DNA of 64,000 nucleotides. Source: a virus. Each line of letters starts with the position of its first letter. Positions within the stretch are counted from its first letter, which is position 1. The stretch is from IMG/VR virus record IMGVR_UViG_3300027708_002747, positions 1 to 64,000 of that record. One strand, given 5' to 3'. The position numbers were made by a program, and so were the translations under genes. The notes beneath the pieces were generated by a model. That model did no database searches. It saw only the letters and a program-made list of their open reading frames with translations, and was not told the DNA's origin. Below are positions 53,269-62,512 of the stretch, piece by piece.

Positions 53269-53275
53269 ATAAATA
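53269..53275 (-). promoter_or_regulatory. TATTTAT element before the terminase gene
   Basis: Read on the minus strand the heptamer ends 5 nt before the ATG and lies just downstream of a terminator at 53296. Confidence 0.45.
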
Positions 53276-53291
53276 TAAAATTTATATAAAA

Positions 53292-53321
53292 ATAGAAAAC
53301 CCTTCATCTCTGAAGGGTTTT
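53292..53321 (-). terminator. Intrinsic terminator
   Basis: An 11-pair perfect inverted repeat AAAACCCTTCA/TGAAGGGTTTT with loop of four, seven bases after the stop of 53329-54636. The minus-strand side continues into CTATTTTTAT. Confidence 0.8.
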
Positions 53322-53328
53322 AAAGTTT

Positions 53329-54636
53329 TTAGTTGATACCTAATCCTTTTAAAAAGTCATCAAAATCCTCATCATCATCGTCGTCATCATCATCCTCATA
53401 TTTTTTCATAGTATCTTCATACTCATATCCTTTTAGTTCTTCAACAATTTCATCAACCATGTCTTTCACCATTTTCTTTCCTTTTGGTGAACCTGATAAA
53501 ATTTCACGAGCCATCGCAAAAAATTCGTTTGGAGTAAGTTCAGCAAACTTAACAAGGAAATATTGTTGTAAGTTTCTCTTATCGTCATCAAATAACTCAT
53601 CAGGATAAGACTCACGGAACTTTTGCCAAATAACTGGACCTAATCTCATATCCCAAATTTCACCGACAACAGTATCTTGTGAGTTAATCACCGCCTCTTG
53701 TCTTGTCTTATCTTTTGGTAATCCGTATGTTCCCGCAATTTCCATAACACCTTTAGCAAGTTCATGAATAAGGATTGGTAAGTTAACACCACGAGCCTTT
53801 ACTGTTGGTGGGTCAGTCTTAGCATCCAATTCAGACATACCAAAAGTAGATTCTCCATCACCCGCCATACCTTGAACCATTGAGTCAGGCATTAACCAAT
53901 AAAGTGAATCCGCAAATGACATAAACACACCATACAAATTTAATAACCTTGGGTTAATAGCATTTAACTCTCTGTTTAATAATTCAAACATATAAGAAGA
54001 TTGTTTAGCAGCACCTTGAATAAGTGAGTTAATAAATCTTCTTTTAGCCTTCTCTAAATCAAATTGTTCAAATGAGTCCATGAAATCTTCAAGTTGTTCT
54101 TGTTCTTCTTCAGAACCAAACATATTTTCAATTTCTTCTTCACTTGGTTCCTCACCTTTAGGTGATAACTTACTTGAATCAATGTCATTTGGTTTAACCA
54201 ACTTTACATCATATTGTAAAGCTCCTTCAGGAATTGCAAATTCTTTTTGAACAACTTCAATTGCAAGTTCTTCCAAATATTCTTTATTTTCAGATTCAAT
54301 TTGAGCAATTTCTCGCATTGCGTTCATCACCATCATTTGAAGTTGCATCATCGAATTTTCTGATGTAACATCTTGAAGACCTGTATATCTTTTTAATCTG
54401 TTGATAACCTCTTTAAATCTTTGTGATGCAATAAGTTGCTCAAAGTTAGATGGTTTATCGGGACCTTCAGGTGTAATTTCAGGAAATGCTTTACTACCTG
54501 AATGAGGAGTTTCACCTTTTTCAAATTTAGATTGAATATCAGGAGCCATTCTTTCAGGACCTTCGTACCCAATAGGAGCCTCATTAATTCGGCTAATCAA
54601 TCTTTTAACTAATTGTTCTTTTTTCATCTTACTCAC
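53329..54636 (-). CDS. Hypothetical protein with INE|A N-terminal site, acidic C-terminus
   Basis: A 435-residue protein. The N-terminus MKKEQLVKRLISRINE19|AP is an amphipathic helix ending in a protease-like IxE|A. The middle is helical (RFKEVINRLKRYTGLQDVTS, later FINSLIQGAAKQSSYMFELL) and includes LPILIHELAKGVMEIAGTYG. The C-terminus has eight aspartates in a row. No known family was recognised. It heads the gene set upstream of the terminase, separated by a terminator, so it is probably a late virion or assembly protein. Confidence 0.6.
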   Translation of the reverse strand: MSKMKKEQLVKRLISRINEAPIGYEGPERMAPDIQSKFEKGETPHSGSKAFPEITPEGPDKPSNFEQLIASQRFKEVINRLKRYTGLQDVTSENSMMQLQMMVMNAMREIAQIESENKEYLEELAIEVVQKEFAIPEGALQYDVKLVKPNDIDSSKLSPKGEEPSEEEIENMFGSEEEQEQLEDFMDSFEQFDLEKAKRRFINSLIQGAAKQSSYMFELLNRELNAINPRLLNLYGVFMSFADSLYWLMPDSMVQGMAGDGESTFGMSELDAKTDPPTVKARGVNLPILIHELAKGVMEIAGTYGLPKDKTRQEAVINSQDTVVGEIWDMRLGPVIWQKFRESYPDELFDDDKRNLQQYFLVKFAELTPNEFFAMAREILSGSPKGKKMVKDMVDEIVEELKGYEYEDTMKKYEDDDDDDDDEDFDDFLKGLGIN

Positions 54637-55522
54637 CTTTTAATTTAATATTCATTTTACCAAAACTTAAATATTTTGGTAATTCACCTTTTGGTCTTGG
54701 GTCTGTGTTAGGAGCTGGTTGGTAAGGATTTTTTCTAGGAGTTATTGTTGTCCTTTCCTTTTCTTTAGTTTTTTCCTTTTCCTTAGTTCCTGAACCTTTT
54801 GGTCTTGGTTCAGTATTAGGAGCTGGTTGATAAGGATTTTTTCTAGTTGGAGTTGTCGTTCTTTCCTTTTCTTTAGTTCTTTCCTTTTCTTTTGTTCCTG
54901 AAGATTCTTTCATTTCGGTCATTTCAGAGGATTCTTTAGTCATTTTTTTTCTCATTAAATTCATTAAATCTTTTTTAGTAATTGCTGGTCTTATGTTAGC
55001 TTCAACAATCTCTCTCATTTTTTGTTCCAAAATTACTTCATATGGATTTTTACCTTCTTTTAATGACTTTTTGACATCAAGAACACATCTTTCAAATTTC
55101 TTATCTTCACCTTTAGTGTAATCATCTTTCTTTTTACCATTTAAACCTAATGATGATGTACAGATTGCCCAAGGATTTTTTTCAACTTTTTTCTTTGGTT
55201 TTTTATTTTCTTCCATTGGGGTTGCGGTAACCGTATTATCAGTATTTTTCTTTATTGAATACCCTTTATCGTTTGCGGGAACTACTCCACCTTTGTCTCC
55301 AATCTTATATGATGGTTTTCCAGGTACTGGCGTAACTTGTTCTTTAGATTCAGTTTTTTTAACTGAAGCCATTCTACCAATAGGTTTATCCATTCCAACA
55401 AACCCTTGAGCATTTACCATACCCTCATGTAAGTTTTTAATTTCTCTTAATGTCATCTTTGATAGAGTGCTTTTACTAACACCCATCTTAAGAATTTCTT
55501 GGATTTGTTTTTCTGTTACCAT
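54629..55522 (-). CDS. Basic repeat protein with NPWAICT cysteine module
   Basis: A 297-residue lysine-rich protein. Around residue 105-150, KNPWAICTSSLGLNGKKKDD, then KFERCVLDVKKSLKEG form a small two-cysteine module that I know from phage proteins. The C-terminal third is two copies of a 36-residue unit with RKNPYQPAPNT and TKEKERT. The start is uncertain: ATG 55522 is used, but 55549 and 55483 are in frame and only 55483 avoids overlap with the gene before. A nucleic-acid-binding or packaged role is inferred from charge. Confidence 0.6.
   Translation of the reverse strand: MVTEKQIQEILKMGVSKSTLSKMTLREIKNLHEGMVNAQGFVGMDKPIGRMASVKKTESKEQVTPVPGKPSYKIGDKGGVVPANDKGYSIKKNTDNTVTATPMEENKKPKKKVEKNPWAICTSSLGLNGKKKDDYTKGEDKKFERCVLDVKKSLKEGKNPYEVILEQKMREIVEANIRPAITKKDLMNLMRKKMTKESSEMTEMKESSGTKEKERTKEKERTTTPTRKNPYQPAPNTEPRPKGSGTKEKEKTKEKERTTITPRKNPYQPAPNTDPRPKGELPKYLSFGKMNIKLKGE
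54687..54902. repeat. Two tandem 108-bp units
   Basis: Copies at 54687-54794 and 54795-54902 begin CCTTTTGGTCTTGG and end GTTCCTGAA. They encode the duplicated 36-residue unit of the 54629-55522 protein and differ at scattered sites. Confidence 0.85.
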
Positions 55523-55907
55523 TTTCTTCAAATTCTTTATAATACTCAAGGATTATATCCTTTTCGTATAGTTTATCTTTAACTTGTTGTTCACTCATTC
55601 CAAAGTGAAACACTAATCTATTATCTATATCACTATCTTTTTCCCAACCTAACGCAACAACATTATCAATTGCGTCTTTCATACAAAAAAAATCGGAGTT
55701 TTGAACGAGCTCCATATCTATTCCGTCTCTATTCAATACTCCTACTTTTTTAATTTCTTCAGTGTCAGGTGGTGTTGGGTTTCCATTTGCAGGATTTGTG
55801 TCCCAATCATCACCAAATACATCAGTGGTTTCTGAGAAAATAAACTCGTAAGTTTTATTCCCTCTATAATTTGCCCCTAGTCCGTTAATAAAAACTAAAT
55901 AACTCAT
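55488..55907 (-). CDS. Hypothetical protein
   Basis: A 139-residue acidic protein. It starts SYLVFINGLGANYRGNKTYE, contains a Pro/Asn/Asp-rich loop (WDTNPANGNPTPPDTEEI) and then NSDFFCMKDAIDNVVALGWE. The fold looks alpha/beta. It is translationally coupled to 55904-57133 by ATGA. Function is unknown. Confidence 0.65.
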   Translation of the reverse strand: MSYLVFINGLGANYRGNKTYEFIFSETTDVFGDDWDTNPANGNPTPPDTEEIKKVGVLNRDGIDMELVQNSDFFCMKDAIDNVVALGWEKDSDIDNRLVFHFGMSEQQVKDKLYEKDIILEYYKEFEENGNRKTNPRNS

Positions 55908-57133
55908 AGGATATTACCTTGTGGAGATACCTTAAGTTGTTTGTTATTATTTTCAAAAACTAAATTACCTTTATTTGTTTTACCAACAAAAGTTATAAAT
56001 GGGAAATTATTAACAATCTTTTTTGATATCTCAGATTGGGATTCAGTTAAAGATAATCTTTCAATTTCTTTATTGTATTTTGCCTTTCTTGATTCAGAAA
56101 TAATTTTTTGTTCTTTCTTTTTTTCATTAACAAACTTCTTTTCATTTTCGTTAACTACAACATATTTCTTTAAAATTTTGTCAACTTGAGATTCTCCAAA
56201 AACTTTAGAGAACATTCCGTCTAAATAATCTGCTTCACCCATTTCCTCAGGTTTTGGCTCTTCTTCAGTTGAAGTTTCTTCTGAATCAACATTAAATTCA
56301 TCACTTTCTTCATCTTCTGAACCCATATCTTCCATTCCGTAATTAGATTCTTCTTCACTATCAAATCTTGTTAAGATTTCTTCTTTATCTTCTTCATCTA
56401 ATGAATTTAAATCTAAAGAAGATAATATAGAATTAATAACATATTTTACATCTTTACTTGATAATTCTTCTTCATTACCCGAATAATCTCTAATTTTTTG
56501 AGCCAACTTACCAGTTAACTTTTGGATAGATTTAAATGTAACGGGTTCACCACCTTCTGAAGGTTCTCCACCCATATCTTCCATATCAGTATCCATTTCT
56601 TCACCTTCAGGTGATGTTGGCATTTCATCTGATGACGGTCCCATATCTAAAGATGTGTCCTCAGGTGCAGGAGCCGGTGATGGCTCAGGTGATGGTGATG
56701 GAGCCGGTGGTGGTAAATCTGAAGGAGCTTCAGTCGGAGCTTCAACCTTAGGTTGAGGTGTTTTCAACATATACTTTTTATCTTCAGTGAATAAAGATAT
56801 ACCTTCGCTAATACCATTGACTCTATTAATTTCACCAGCCATTAAATTTAATTTTCTCATTGCCGATGAATATGACGAAAAATGTTTTCTATTTTTAATA
56901 TTGTCAATATATTCAGATGTTGATTCATTAATTGATTTCTTAATGATGTAACCCAATCTTTCTTTAACAATTGCATATGTGTTACCATCTGCTAAAGTTA
57001 TTTTATAATCAACAGAGGATGTTTCATTTATAGAATTTGGAATTACTTCTTTATACTTAGCAATCTCCATGATTCTTTGTAATTTTTCATTTCCTTGTAG
57101 TTTTTCACTACCTATTGGTTTTAATTTACTCAT
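55904..57133 (-). CDS. Hypothetical acidic protein, possible core/scaffold-like
   Basis: A 409-residue protein. Residues 1-125 are mixed alpha/beta (YKITLADGNTYAIVKERLGY), 130-200 a Pro/Ala/Ser/Glu-rich linker (DLPPPAPSPSPEPSPAPAPE), 260-310 strongly acidic, and the C-terminal 100 residues basic and helical (KKYVVVNENEKKFVNEKKKE). This two-faced charge layout is like core proteins. No family was recognised. It follows the 61-residue gene by five bases. Confidence 0.6.
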   Translation of the reverse strand: MSKLKPIGSEKLQGNEKLQRIMEIAKYKEVIPNSINETSSVDYKITLADGNTYAIVKERLGYIIKKSINESTSEYIDNIKNRKHFSSYSSAMRKLNLMAGEINRVNGISEGISLFTEDKKYMLKTPQPKVEAPTEAPSDLPPPAPSPSPEPSPAPAPEDTSLDMGPSSDEMPTSPEGEEMDTDMEDMGGEPSEGGEPVTFKSIQKLTGKLAQKIRDYSGNEEELSSKDVKYVINSILSSLDLNSLDEEDKEEILTRFDSEEESNYGMEDMGSEDEESDEFNVDSEETSTEEEPKPEEMGEADYLDGMFSKVFGESQVDKILKKYVVVNENEKKFVNEKKKEQKIISESRKAKYNKEIERLSLTESQSEISKKIVNNFPFITFVGKTNKGNLVFENNNKQLKVSPQGNIL

Positions 57134-57138
57134 TTTTT

Positions 57139-57324
57139 TTAATTATTTAATCCGTTAAATCCGCCAAGGGTTATTGCATTTAATTGAACAACAGTATCTG
57201 CAGAACTTGCCATACCATTATAAATTGGGTGGGGTTGAATTGCTGAGACACAACCCTCGCAGTTTGTTGCTCCAGTGAAATTAATTAACTTATACGTATA
57301 AGTTCCAGACGAAAATACTGCCAT
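57139..57324 (-). CDS. Small hypothetical protein
   Basis: A 61-residue protein with a two-cysteine loop (GATNCEGCVSAIQPHPIYNG) and a beta-like pattern. It has its own TATTTAT element 14 nt upstream. It might be a small virion decoration protein; nothing confirms this. Confidence 0.6.
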   Translation of the reverse strand: MAVFSSGTYTYKLINFTGATNCEGCVSAIQPHPIYNGMASSADTVVQLNAITLGGFNGLNN

Positions 57325-57338
57325 ATTATTTTTTCTTT

Positions 57339-57345
57339 ATAAATA
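57339..57345 (-). promoter_or_regulatory. TATTTAT element before 57139-57324
   Basis: Read on the minus strand the heptamer ends 14 nt before the ATG, in the 30-nt gap after the nucleotidyltransferase gene. Confidence 0.4.
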
Positions 57346-57354
57346 TACAGAAAA

Positions 57355-58116
57355 TTAGGATTTTTTTAGATTAAGTAAAAAATCTACGTTTTGTTCCATT
57401 AAAGATAGCTCTTTATCTAAAAGATTATTTTCTAAATTAAATAATTTCTCTAAATAATCACTTCTTCTTAAGTATTTAAACACCAAATTCTCGTAAGAAT
57501 ATTCACCTTCTTTCTTAAGACCTGAACTACGATATTTTTTAAGTTTTTCTTTAAACTTTTTAATATATTCTCTTGCTTCGTCAATATCTTTTTCAGTTGC
57601 GTTATCTACAACAGTATCAATTTGACTTTTCCAATGATTAATTTTTGATTTAAGAATTTTTGTATCAATGTTTGAATCTTCTTTTTCAGGTTTTACATCC
57701 CATTCATCATATAGAACTGAATAAACTCCTGAACTAAAATGTGCTTCAGTCTCGTTTTGAACATATAACTCAACTTCATATCCAAAGATTTTAATATCGT
57801 GATTGGTATTAAAAATAGTTTTTTTAACTTTAAACAACTCTTCGTAAAGTGATAGTTCAGTGTCTGAGAATTGAATAAAATCACAAACAACGTGAAGGTC
57901 AATATCAGAATACTCTGACCAATTATAATTGGCTAAAGAACCTGTGAAAATAACGTCCTCAATTAATAAAGGAACTCCAATAAAATCAATAAATTCATTA
58001 GCAGTTTGAAGTAGTTTTTCCCTAACTTCTTTTCTCAATTGCATATTCTCATCCCAAATTTTTGAGTTGAGCTCATCCTTAGAGAAAAAACTTTTGATTA
58101 TATTATTATCTTTCAC
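57355..58116 (-). CDS. Nucleotidyltransferase-domain protein (MNT/pol-beta fold)
   Basis: A 253-residue protein. IEDVIFTGSLANYNWSEYSD, then IDLHVVCDF (about residues 57-85) is the GSxxxxxxxxSDIDLxV signature of pol-beta-type nucleotidyltransferases with its two metal aspartates. The C-terminal half is helical. Such proteins add a nucleotide to a protein, RNA or antibiotic. The start is a GTG at 58114-58116, with TATTTAT five bases upstream. The target is unknown; no toxin-antitoxin partner gene is evident beside it. Confidence 0.75.
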   Translation of the reverse strand: MKDNNIIKSFFSKDELNSKIWDENMQLRKEVREKLLQTANEFIDFIGVPLLIEDVIFTGSLANYNWSEYSDIDLHVVCDFIQFSDTELSLYEELFKVKKTIFNTNHDIKIFGYEVELYVQNETEAHFSSGVYSVLYDEWDVKPEKEDSNIDTKILKSKINHWKSQIDTVVDNATEKDIDEAREYIKKFKEKLKKYRSSGLKKEGEYSYENLVFKYLRRSDYLEKLFNLENNLLDKELSLMEQNVDFLLNLKKS

Positions 58117-58121
58117 AAATA

Positions 58122-58128
58122 ATAAATA
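58122..58128 (-). promoter_or_regulatory. TATTTAT element before the nucleotidyltransferase gene
   Basis: Read on the minus strand the heptamer ends 5 nt before the GTG start, which supports that start. Confidence 0.4.
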
Positions 58129-58136
58129 TCAACTAA

Positions 58137-58379
58137 TTACAATCTTTTATACTTATAAACTTTTGCAATGTTTTTATTAAAAAAACTTCCTTGTGATTCA
58201 GCCATTCTAAATCTTGTATACACCTCGTGTGGAACTCCCTCATATTCATACTGAATACCTGTTTTAAAATCAACAATTAGTTTTTTACTCTCTGTATTGA
58301 AATCAGTTTTACTGATGTTTGATGATTCAATTTCACAAATAATGTTTGTTCCACTGATTGTTTCTTTTTTAATTGCCAT
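58137..58379 (-). CDS. KTSC-domain protein
   Basis: An 80-residue protein. KLIVDFKTGIQYEYEGVPHE, then VYTRFRMAESQGSFFNKNIA and a final VYKYKRL match the KTSC domain (named for its likeness to the C-terminus of lysyl-tRNA synthetase), which is common in phages. Its role is unknown but it may bind RNA. It is divergent from the Clp unfoldase gene. Confidence 0.8.
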   Translation of the reverse strand: MAIKKETISGTNIICEIESSNISKTDFNTESKKLIVDFKTGIQYEYEGVPHEVYTRFRMAESQGSFFNKNIAKVYKYKRL

Positions 58380-58395
58380 AACTTTTTTTTTAATG

Positions 58396-58402
58396 ATAAA
58401 TA
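58396..58402 (-). promoter_or_regulatory. TATTTAT element before the KTSC gene
   Basis: Read on the minus strand the heptamer ends 16 nt before the ATG. The divergent Clp gene has a host-type -7 box ten bases away instead. Confidence 0.4.
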
Positions 58403-58411
58403 ATTTTGAAT

Positions 58412-58419
58412 TACATTTG
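58412..58419 (+). promoter_or_regulatory. Host-type -7 box (TACATTTG) before the Clp unfoldase gene
   Basis: TACATTTG matches TAnnTTTG exactly; the -33 region is only a T-run. Transcription from about 58424 supports the ATG at 58468 over the in-frame TTG at 58423. Confidence 0.45.
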
Positions 58420-58467
58420 TAGTTGAATTTAAGAACAAATTCATTTAATTTTAATAAAAACTATTTT

Positions 58468-60531
58468 ATGACAGATTCAGTTGAAGAGGGTGGGAAACTA
58501 CCAAAAAAGACAGAGGTAAACTCAAGTACCCCTGTTTTAGATAATTTTAGTCGTGACCTTATCAAACTTGCCGAAGAAGGTAAGTTAGACCCCGTTGTCG
58601 GTAGGGAAGATGAAATATTACGTATTGCTCAAATTCTTTCAAGAAGAAAGAAAAATAACCCAATTATCATCGGTGAACCTGGTTGTGGTAAGACGGCGAT
58701 TGTTGAGGGATTGGCAATGAAGATTTTTGAAGGTGATTGTCCAAGAAACTTGGTCGATAAACGTATTCTATCATTAGAGATGAATTCAGTTGTTGCAGGA
58801 ACAAAATATCGTGGTCAATTTGAAGAACGATTAAAGGTTATCTTGGAAGAAATTCAAGCGAACCCAAATGTTATTCTATTCATTGACGAAATTCATACCA
58901 TTGTAGGAGCAGGTAACGCCTCAGGTTCTATGGATGCCTCCAACATCTTAAAACCAGCGTTATCAAGAGGTGAAATACAATGTATTGGAGCCACCACATT
59001 GGATGAATACAAAAAACAAATTGAGAAAGATGGGGCGTTAGACAGACGCTTCCAAAAAGTAATTGTCAGTTCATCAACAAAAGAAGAAACATTACAAATT
59101 CTTAAGAATGTTAAAGACAAATACGAAAATTATCATAAAGTAAATTATACTGATAATATTCTACAAATCTGTGTTGATTTAGCAGAACGATATATCACCG
59201 ACAGAGAGTTCCCTGACAAAGCATTTGACATCTTGGATGAAGTCGGTGCAAGAGCTCAGGTAGATGTGAAAAATCCTGAAATAATTGACGAATTAAAACG
59301 TCAGGCCTTAGAGATTAAACAACAAAAATTACTTGTTGTTAAAAAACAGAATTACGAAGAAGCCGCAAACTTAAGAGATAAAGAAAAGAAAGTTTTATCA
59401 CAACTTGATATTGAAAAGAAAAAGTTTGAACAAACTCTTTTGGATAATAGAAAAACAATTTCAGAGGAATTGGTTTATGAGGTGGTGTCAACAATGACAA
59501 AAATACCTCTAACAAAACTTAATTTAGATGATAAGATTGCTCTTATTAATTTAGAAGAAGAATTAAATAAATCAGTCATTGGACAAAAAGAGGCGGTTAC
59601 AAAGATTGCAAAATCTATTCGTAGAAATAGATTAGGTATTAAAGACCCAAATAAACCAATTGGTTCATTTATATTCTTAGGTTCAACAGGTGTTGGTAAG
59701 ACATTATTGGCAAAAGAATTGGCAAAACAAATCTTTGGAAGCGATGAAAATCTTATTCGAGTTGATATGTCTGAATACCAAGATAAACATACCGTATCTC
59801 GTTTAATTGGTTCACCTCCTGGTTATGTAGGATATGATGAAGGTGGACAACTTACAGAACAGGTAAAAACCAAACCATACTCTGTAGTATTATTTGACGA
59901 GGTTGAGAAAGCTCACAAAGACATATTCTCAGCATTACTTCAACTATTGGATGAAGGTTACATGACAGATAGTTTTGGAAGAAAAATCAATTTCAAAAAC
60001 TGTTTAATCATTATGACATCAAATCTTGGGGTAAAAAAGATGCAAGAGTTTGGAGCAGGGGTTGGATTTAGTAAGACAGGTAATGTGTATACCAATGAAG
60101 AACTTAAGAAAACAATGTTAAACAAAGAATTAAAGAACCATTTCGCGCCTGAGTTTATCAATCGTTTGGATGAAGTAATTGTATTCAACACACTTCAAAA
60201 TGACGATATCCAAAAGATTGTTTTGGTCGAAGTCAACAAATTAAAATCTCGTTTATCAAAATTGGGATATAACATTAACTTCGGTCAGTCAGTAATTGAT
60301 TTTGTTTCAAAAGTTGGATTTGATGATGTTTACGGAGCACGTCCTTTGAAGAGAGCAATTCAAGAAAAGATTGAAGACTACATTTCAGATGAAGTATTAC
60401 GTGAAAAAATTGTAATGGATAAAACCTACAATATTGAAATTAATGAAGAGGAAGTGTCGATATCGGAGGTTGAGGTCCAACCTGATGAAACGCCAAAAGT
60501 GAAAAGAACAAGAAAGAAAAAGGGGGAATAA
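58468..60531 (+). CDS. Clp/Hsp100 AAA+ unfoldase lacking the N-domain (ClpC/ClpA-like)
   Basis: A 687-residue protein with two AAA+ modules. D1: [20 protein letters not shown] opening, Walker A GEPGCGKT (69-76), Walker [10 protein letters not shown] (about 135-143). A UVR-like middle helix follows ([15 protein letters not shown]). D2: [16 protein letters not shown], Walker [13 protein letters not shown] and the arginine-finger region [27 protein letters not shown] carries a VGF tripeptide at the place of the ClpP-docking loop. The usual N-terminal Clp_N adaptor domain is absent. It probably threads substrates into host ClpP. The stop codon lies in the terminator loop. Confidence 0.9.
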   Translation: MTDSVEEGGKLPKKTEVNSSTPVLDNFSRDLIKLAEEGKLDPVVGREDEILRIAQILSRRKKNNPIIIGEPGCGKTAIVEGLAMKIFEGDCPRNLVDKRILSLEMNSVVAGTKYRGQFEERLKVILEEIQANPNVILFIDEIHTIVGAGNASGSMDASNILKPALSRGEIQCIGATTLDEYKKQIEKDGALDRRFQKVIVSSSTKEETLQILKNVKDKYENYHKVNYTDNILQICVDLAERYITDREFPDKAFDILDEVGARAQVDVKNPEIIDELKRQALEIKQQKLLVVKKQNYEEAANLRDKEKKVLSQLDIEKKKFEQTLLDNRKTISEELVYEVVSTMTKIPLTKLNLDDKIALINLEEELNKSVIGQKEAVTKIAKSIRRNRLGIKDPNKPIGSFIFLGSTGVGKTLLAKELAKQIFGSDENLIRVDMSEYQDKHTVSRLIGSPPGYVGYDEGGQLTEQVKTKPYSVVLFDEVEKAHKDIFSALLQLLDEGYMTDSFGRKINFKNCLIIMTSNLGVKKMQEFGAGVGFSKTGNVYTNEELKKTMLNKELKNHFAPEFINRLDEVIVFNTLQNDDIQKIVLVEVNKLKSRLSKLGYNINFGQSVIDFVSKVGFDDVYGARPLKRAIQEKIEDYISDEVLREKIVMDKTYNIEINEEEVSISEVEVQPDETPKVKRTRKKKGE

Positions 60532-60545
60532 ACCCCCTTTTTTAT
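60519..60545. terminator. Bidirectional terminator overlapping the Clp stop codon
   Basis: AAAGGGGG/CCCCCTTT with loop AATAAA, flanked by A- and T-runs. The stem includes the last codons of the Clp gene and the loop holds its TAA. It also ends the converging M20 peptidase gene. Confidence 0.85.
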
Positions 60546-60547
60546 TT

Positions 60548-61366
60548 TTAGAAATTATATAATTGTGACCTATGGATAAATTCGTATTTCTGATTACCAA
60601 GTTCTTCAATCAGTTTTTTACCTGTATTCATACCAGCAAAAACTTCATGAACAACAACATATTCATTTGGTGTGTGATAATTGTGATAACCAATTGAAAA
60701 GTTAATACAAGAGAAGTCAAACTTCTTACGAAGTTGCCAAACATCGGTGTAAGGGTGTTGCATATATTGTGGTTCAGACAACATACCTTCAGAAAGAACT
60801 TTTTTAGCCTTTGACTCAAATTCAGAGTCCGTTTCAAAAACTTTAACACCATAACAATATTCTGTCACCATAAAATCGTGAGGTGCGTCAAACTGAATTG
60901 CATAACCCACATTACTAAAAAATTCAGGGTCTGCTTCTTTTGAACCCAAACAACCAACTTCTTCAGATACAAACAAAGCAACTTTAATTACATCAAAAAC
61001 TTCCAATAACTGAAGACAGGCAAACACTCCACACTTATCATCACCACCAATACCTGTTGGGTCACCAAAATCGTTATATGCTTTAAGTGATAAACTTGGA
61101 TTACCTTTTGAGTCTTTAAGTTGTTCTTCATGGATATTGATTGTATCAATGTTATGAACCGTATCGGTATGTGCAACAATACAAGGATAGGATTCACCCT
61201 CATTTATTTCACCCTTTGTAACATAAACATTTCCAAAGTCATCAACTTTGAAATTGTGTTTTTTTTCGGTTAAGTATTCAACCAAAAATTCAATCATTAA
61301 ATCTTCTTTAAATGATTTTGTAGGTATTGACAATACCTTTTTTAAGAAATTAACATTTTCTATCAT
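60548..61366 (-). CDS. M20-family metallopeptidase (peptidase T/aminoacylase-like)
   Basis: A 272-residue protein. CIVAHTDTVHNIDT (His66, Asp68) is the first metal motif, PTGIGGDDKCGVFACLQLLE the bridging Asp, LFVSEEVGCLGSKEA the catalytic Glu-Glu pair, and SIGYHNYHTPNEYV the last ligand His. This is the di-zinc M20 core; peptidase T cleaves N-terminal residues from tripeptides. It is shorter than peptidase T (about 400), and the dimerisation domain seems reduced. It converges on the Clp unfoldase, suggesting processing of peptides made by Clp proteolysis; that link is inference. Confidence 0.8.
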   Translation of the reverse strand: MIENVNFLKKVLSIPTKSFKEDLMIEFLVEYLTEKKHNFKVDDFGNVYVTKGEINEGESYPCIVAHTDTVHNIDTINIHEEQLKDSKGNPSLSLKAYNDFGDPTGIGGDDKCGVFACLQLLEVFDVIKVALFVSEEVGCLGSKEADPEFFSNVGYAIQFDAPHDFMVTEYCYGVKVFETDSEFESKAKKVLSEGMLSEPQYMQHPYTDVWQLRKKFDFSCINFSIGYHNYHTPNEYVVVHEVFAGMNTGKKLIEELGNQKYEFIHRSQLYNF

Positions 61367-61393
61367 AGCTCATAAAGATAAGCTATTTTTTAA

Positions 61394-62473
61394 TTAAAAC
61401 AATTCAGGATGATATAAAAAATTTAAGAAAGTATCATAATCAATTTTAACGGTTTGGTTAAATTCATTTTTACTATGATTACTATATGTAATAAGTATTT
61501 TTCCGTCATCAACATCTCGAATTATGAATTTGTTTGGTGTCTTTTCCCCAAATGTTTTTTGTGAAGGAAATTCATACCATTTATTAAATTCACCATACTT
61601 TAACTTTGATAATTTTTCAAGTACTTCAGAGTTTTTACGATAAGAATCAATATTATCACTATTTTCAATTTTTTCCATGATTTTATCAAGATTCCAAGTT
61701 ACACTTCTGTTAAAACTTTCATCATCATAATTTTGATTATCAAAATAAGAATAATAATCTTCATATAAATCTTCATCAAATTCTATCCCCAATTGCTCAA
61801 TACTTGTTTTTAACATATCTGAAAGTTTAGCGTCTTTGTCTTCACCAGACTTATCCCAAGTATTTAAAAGAATTGACACAGTTGTCATGTAGAGATTGGT
61901 ACATTTTTTCTCAAAGATATTTAAAGGAAGTAAAGCGTTACATAATTTAGATGTAACATATTGTCTTAATCCTTTAACCAAGGCTTCATCATATTCACTT
62001 GAATAATCGTAAATAATACTATCTATCTCATTTGAAAAATTATTTTTTAACCACTTACAAATTTCCATAACCTTATCGTTATGTTCTGTTAAATTTTCTA
62101 CGGAAAGACTAGGTCGTAATATTTTTACTATTTGTTTGACCCTATCTAAATTATCGTCATTGAAATAGTGTAGTAAATAACCCTCATCCCAATCATAATC
62201 CATGGAATAATCATCAACAAAAACATTACCTCCATAATACGCCCCTTGGAAAGCAACTCTAATTAAATAACCGTTATTATTTTCATTACTATTTCTAGTG
62301 AAAAGGTCAATATAATCATTAGTATCAAATGTTAAATAAACCAAAGATTTACCAAGATTTTTTTCATTTACTCTCGTAATACGTAAAATATCCTCATCGT
62401 CTTCGTACCTAACAAAATTTGCAGTAACTAAACCTTCCGTAAAATCTTTTAATGCCTGATAAAGTTGACTCAT
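61394..62473 (-). CDS. Hypothetical acidic protein
   Basis: A 359-residue, Asp/Glu/Tyr/Asn-rich protein. It has a beta-like first half (LGKSLVYLTFDTNDYIDLFT, GYLIRVAFQGAYYGGNVFVD) and a helical second half (MTTVSILLNTWDKSGEDKDA). No family was recognised. The start MSQLYQALKDFTEG resembles T4 internal-protein leaders in shape but lacks a clear (I/L)xE. It is divergent from the tmRNA gene, with its own TATTTAT element. Confidence 0.65.
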   Translation of the reverse strand: MSQLYQALKDFTEGLVTANFVRYEDDEDILRITRVNEKNLGKSLVYLTFDTNDYIDLFTRNSNENNNGYLIRVAFQGAYYGGNVFVDDYSMDYDWDEGYLLHYFNDDNLDRVKQIVKILRPSLSVENLTEHNDKVMEICKWLKNNFSNEIDSIIYDYSSEYDEALVKGLRQYVTSKLCNALLPLNIFEKKCTNLYMTTVSILLNTWDKSGEDKDAKLSDMLKTSIEQLGIEFDEDLYEDYYSYFDNQNYDDESFNRSVTWNLDKIMEKIENSDNIDSYRKNSEVLEKLSKLKYGEFNKWYEFPSQKTFGEKTPNKFIIRDVDDGKILITYSNHSKNEFNQTVKIDYDTFLNFLYHPELF

Positions 62474-62487
62474 TAAACTTTTTTTTA

Positions 62488-62494
62488 ATAAATA
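62488..62494 (-). promoter_or_regulatory. TATTTAT element before 61394-62473
   Basis: Read on the minus strand the heptamer ends 14 nt before the ATG. Confidence 0.4.
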
Positions 62495-62512
62495 CTTGGT
62501 AAAAGAAGAATA

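Noticed and set aside
53760-53800. Zinc-protease motif in the 53329-54636 protein (HELAKG)
   Set aside because: HELAK lacks the second histidine of HExxH, and no other metal ligands follow.
57355-58379. MNT/HEPN-type toxin-antitoxin pair
   Set aside because: The nucleotidyltransferase is larger than MNT antitoxins and its neighbour is a KTSC protein, not a HEPN protein.
58423-58467. Extended TTG start for the Clp unfoldase
   Set aside because: The TTG lies at the predicted transcription start of a TACATTTG promoter, and the extra 15 residues are Asn/Phe-rich and not Clp-like; ATG 58468 is better.
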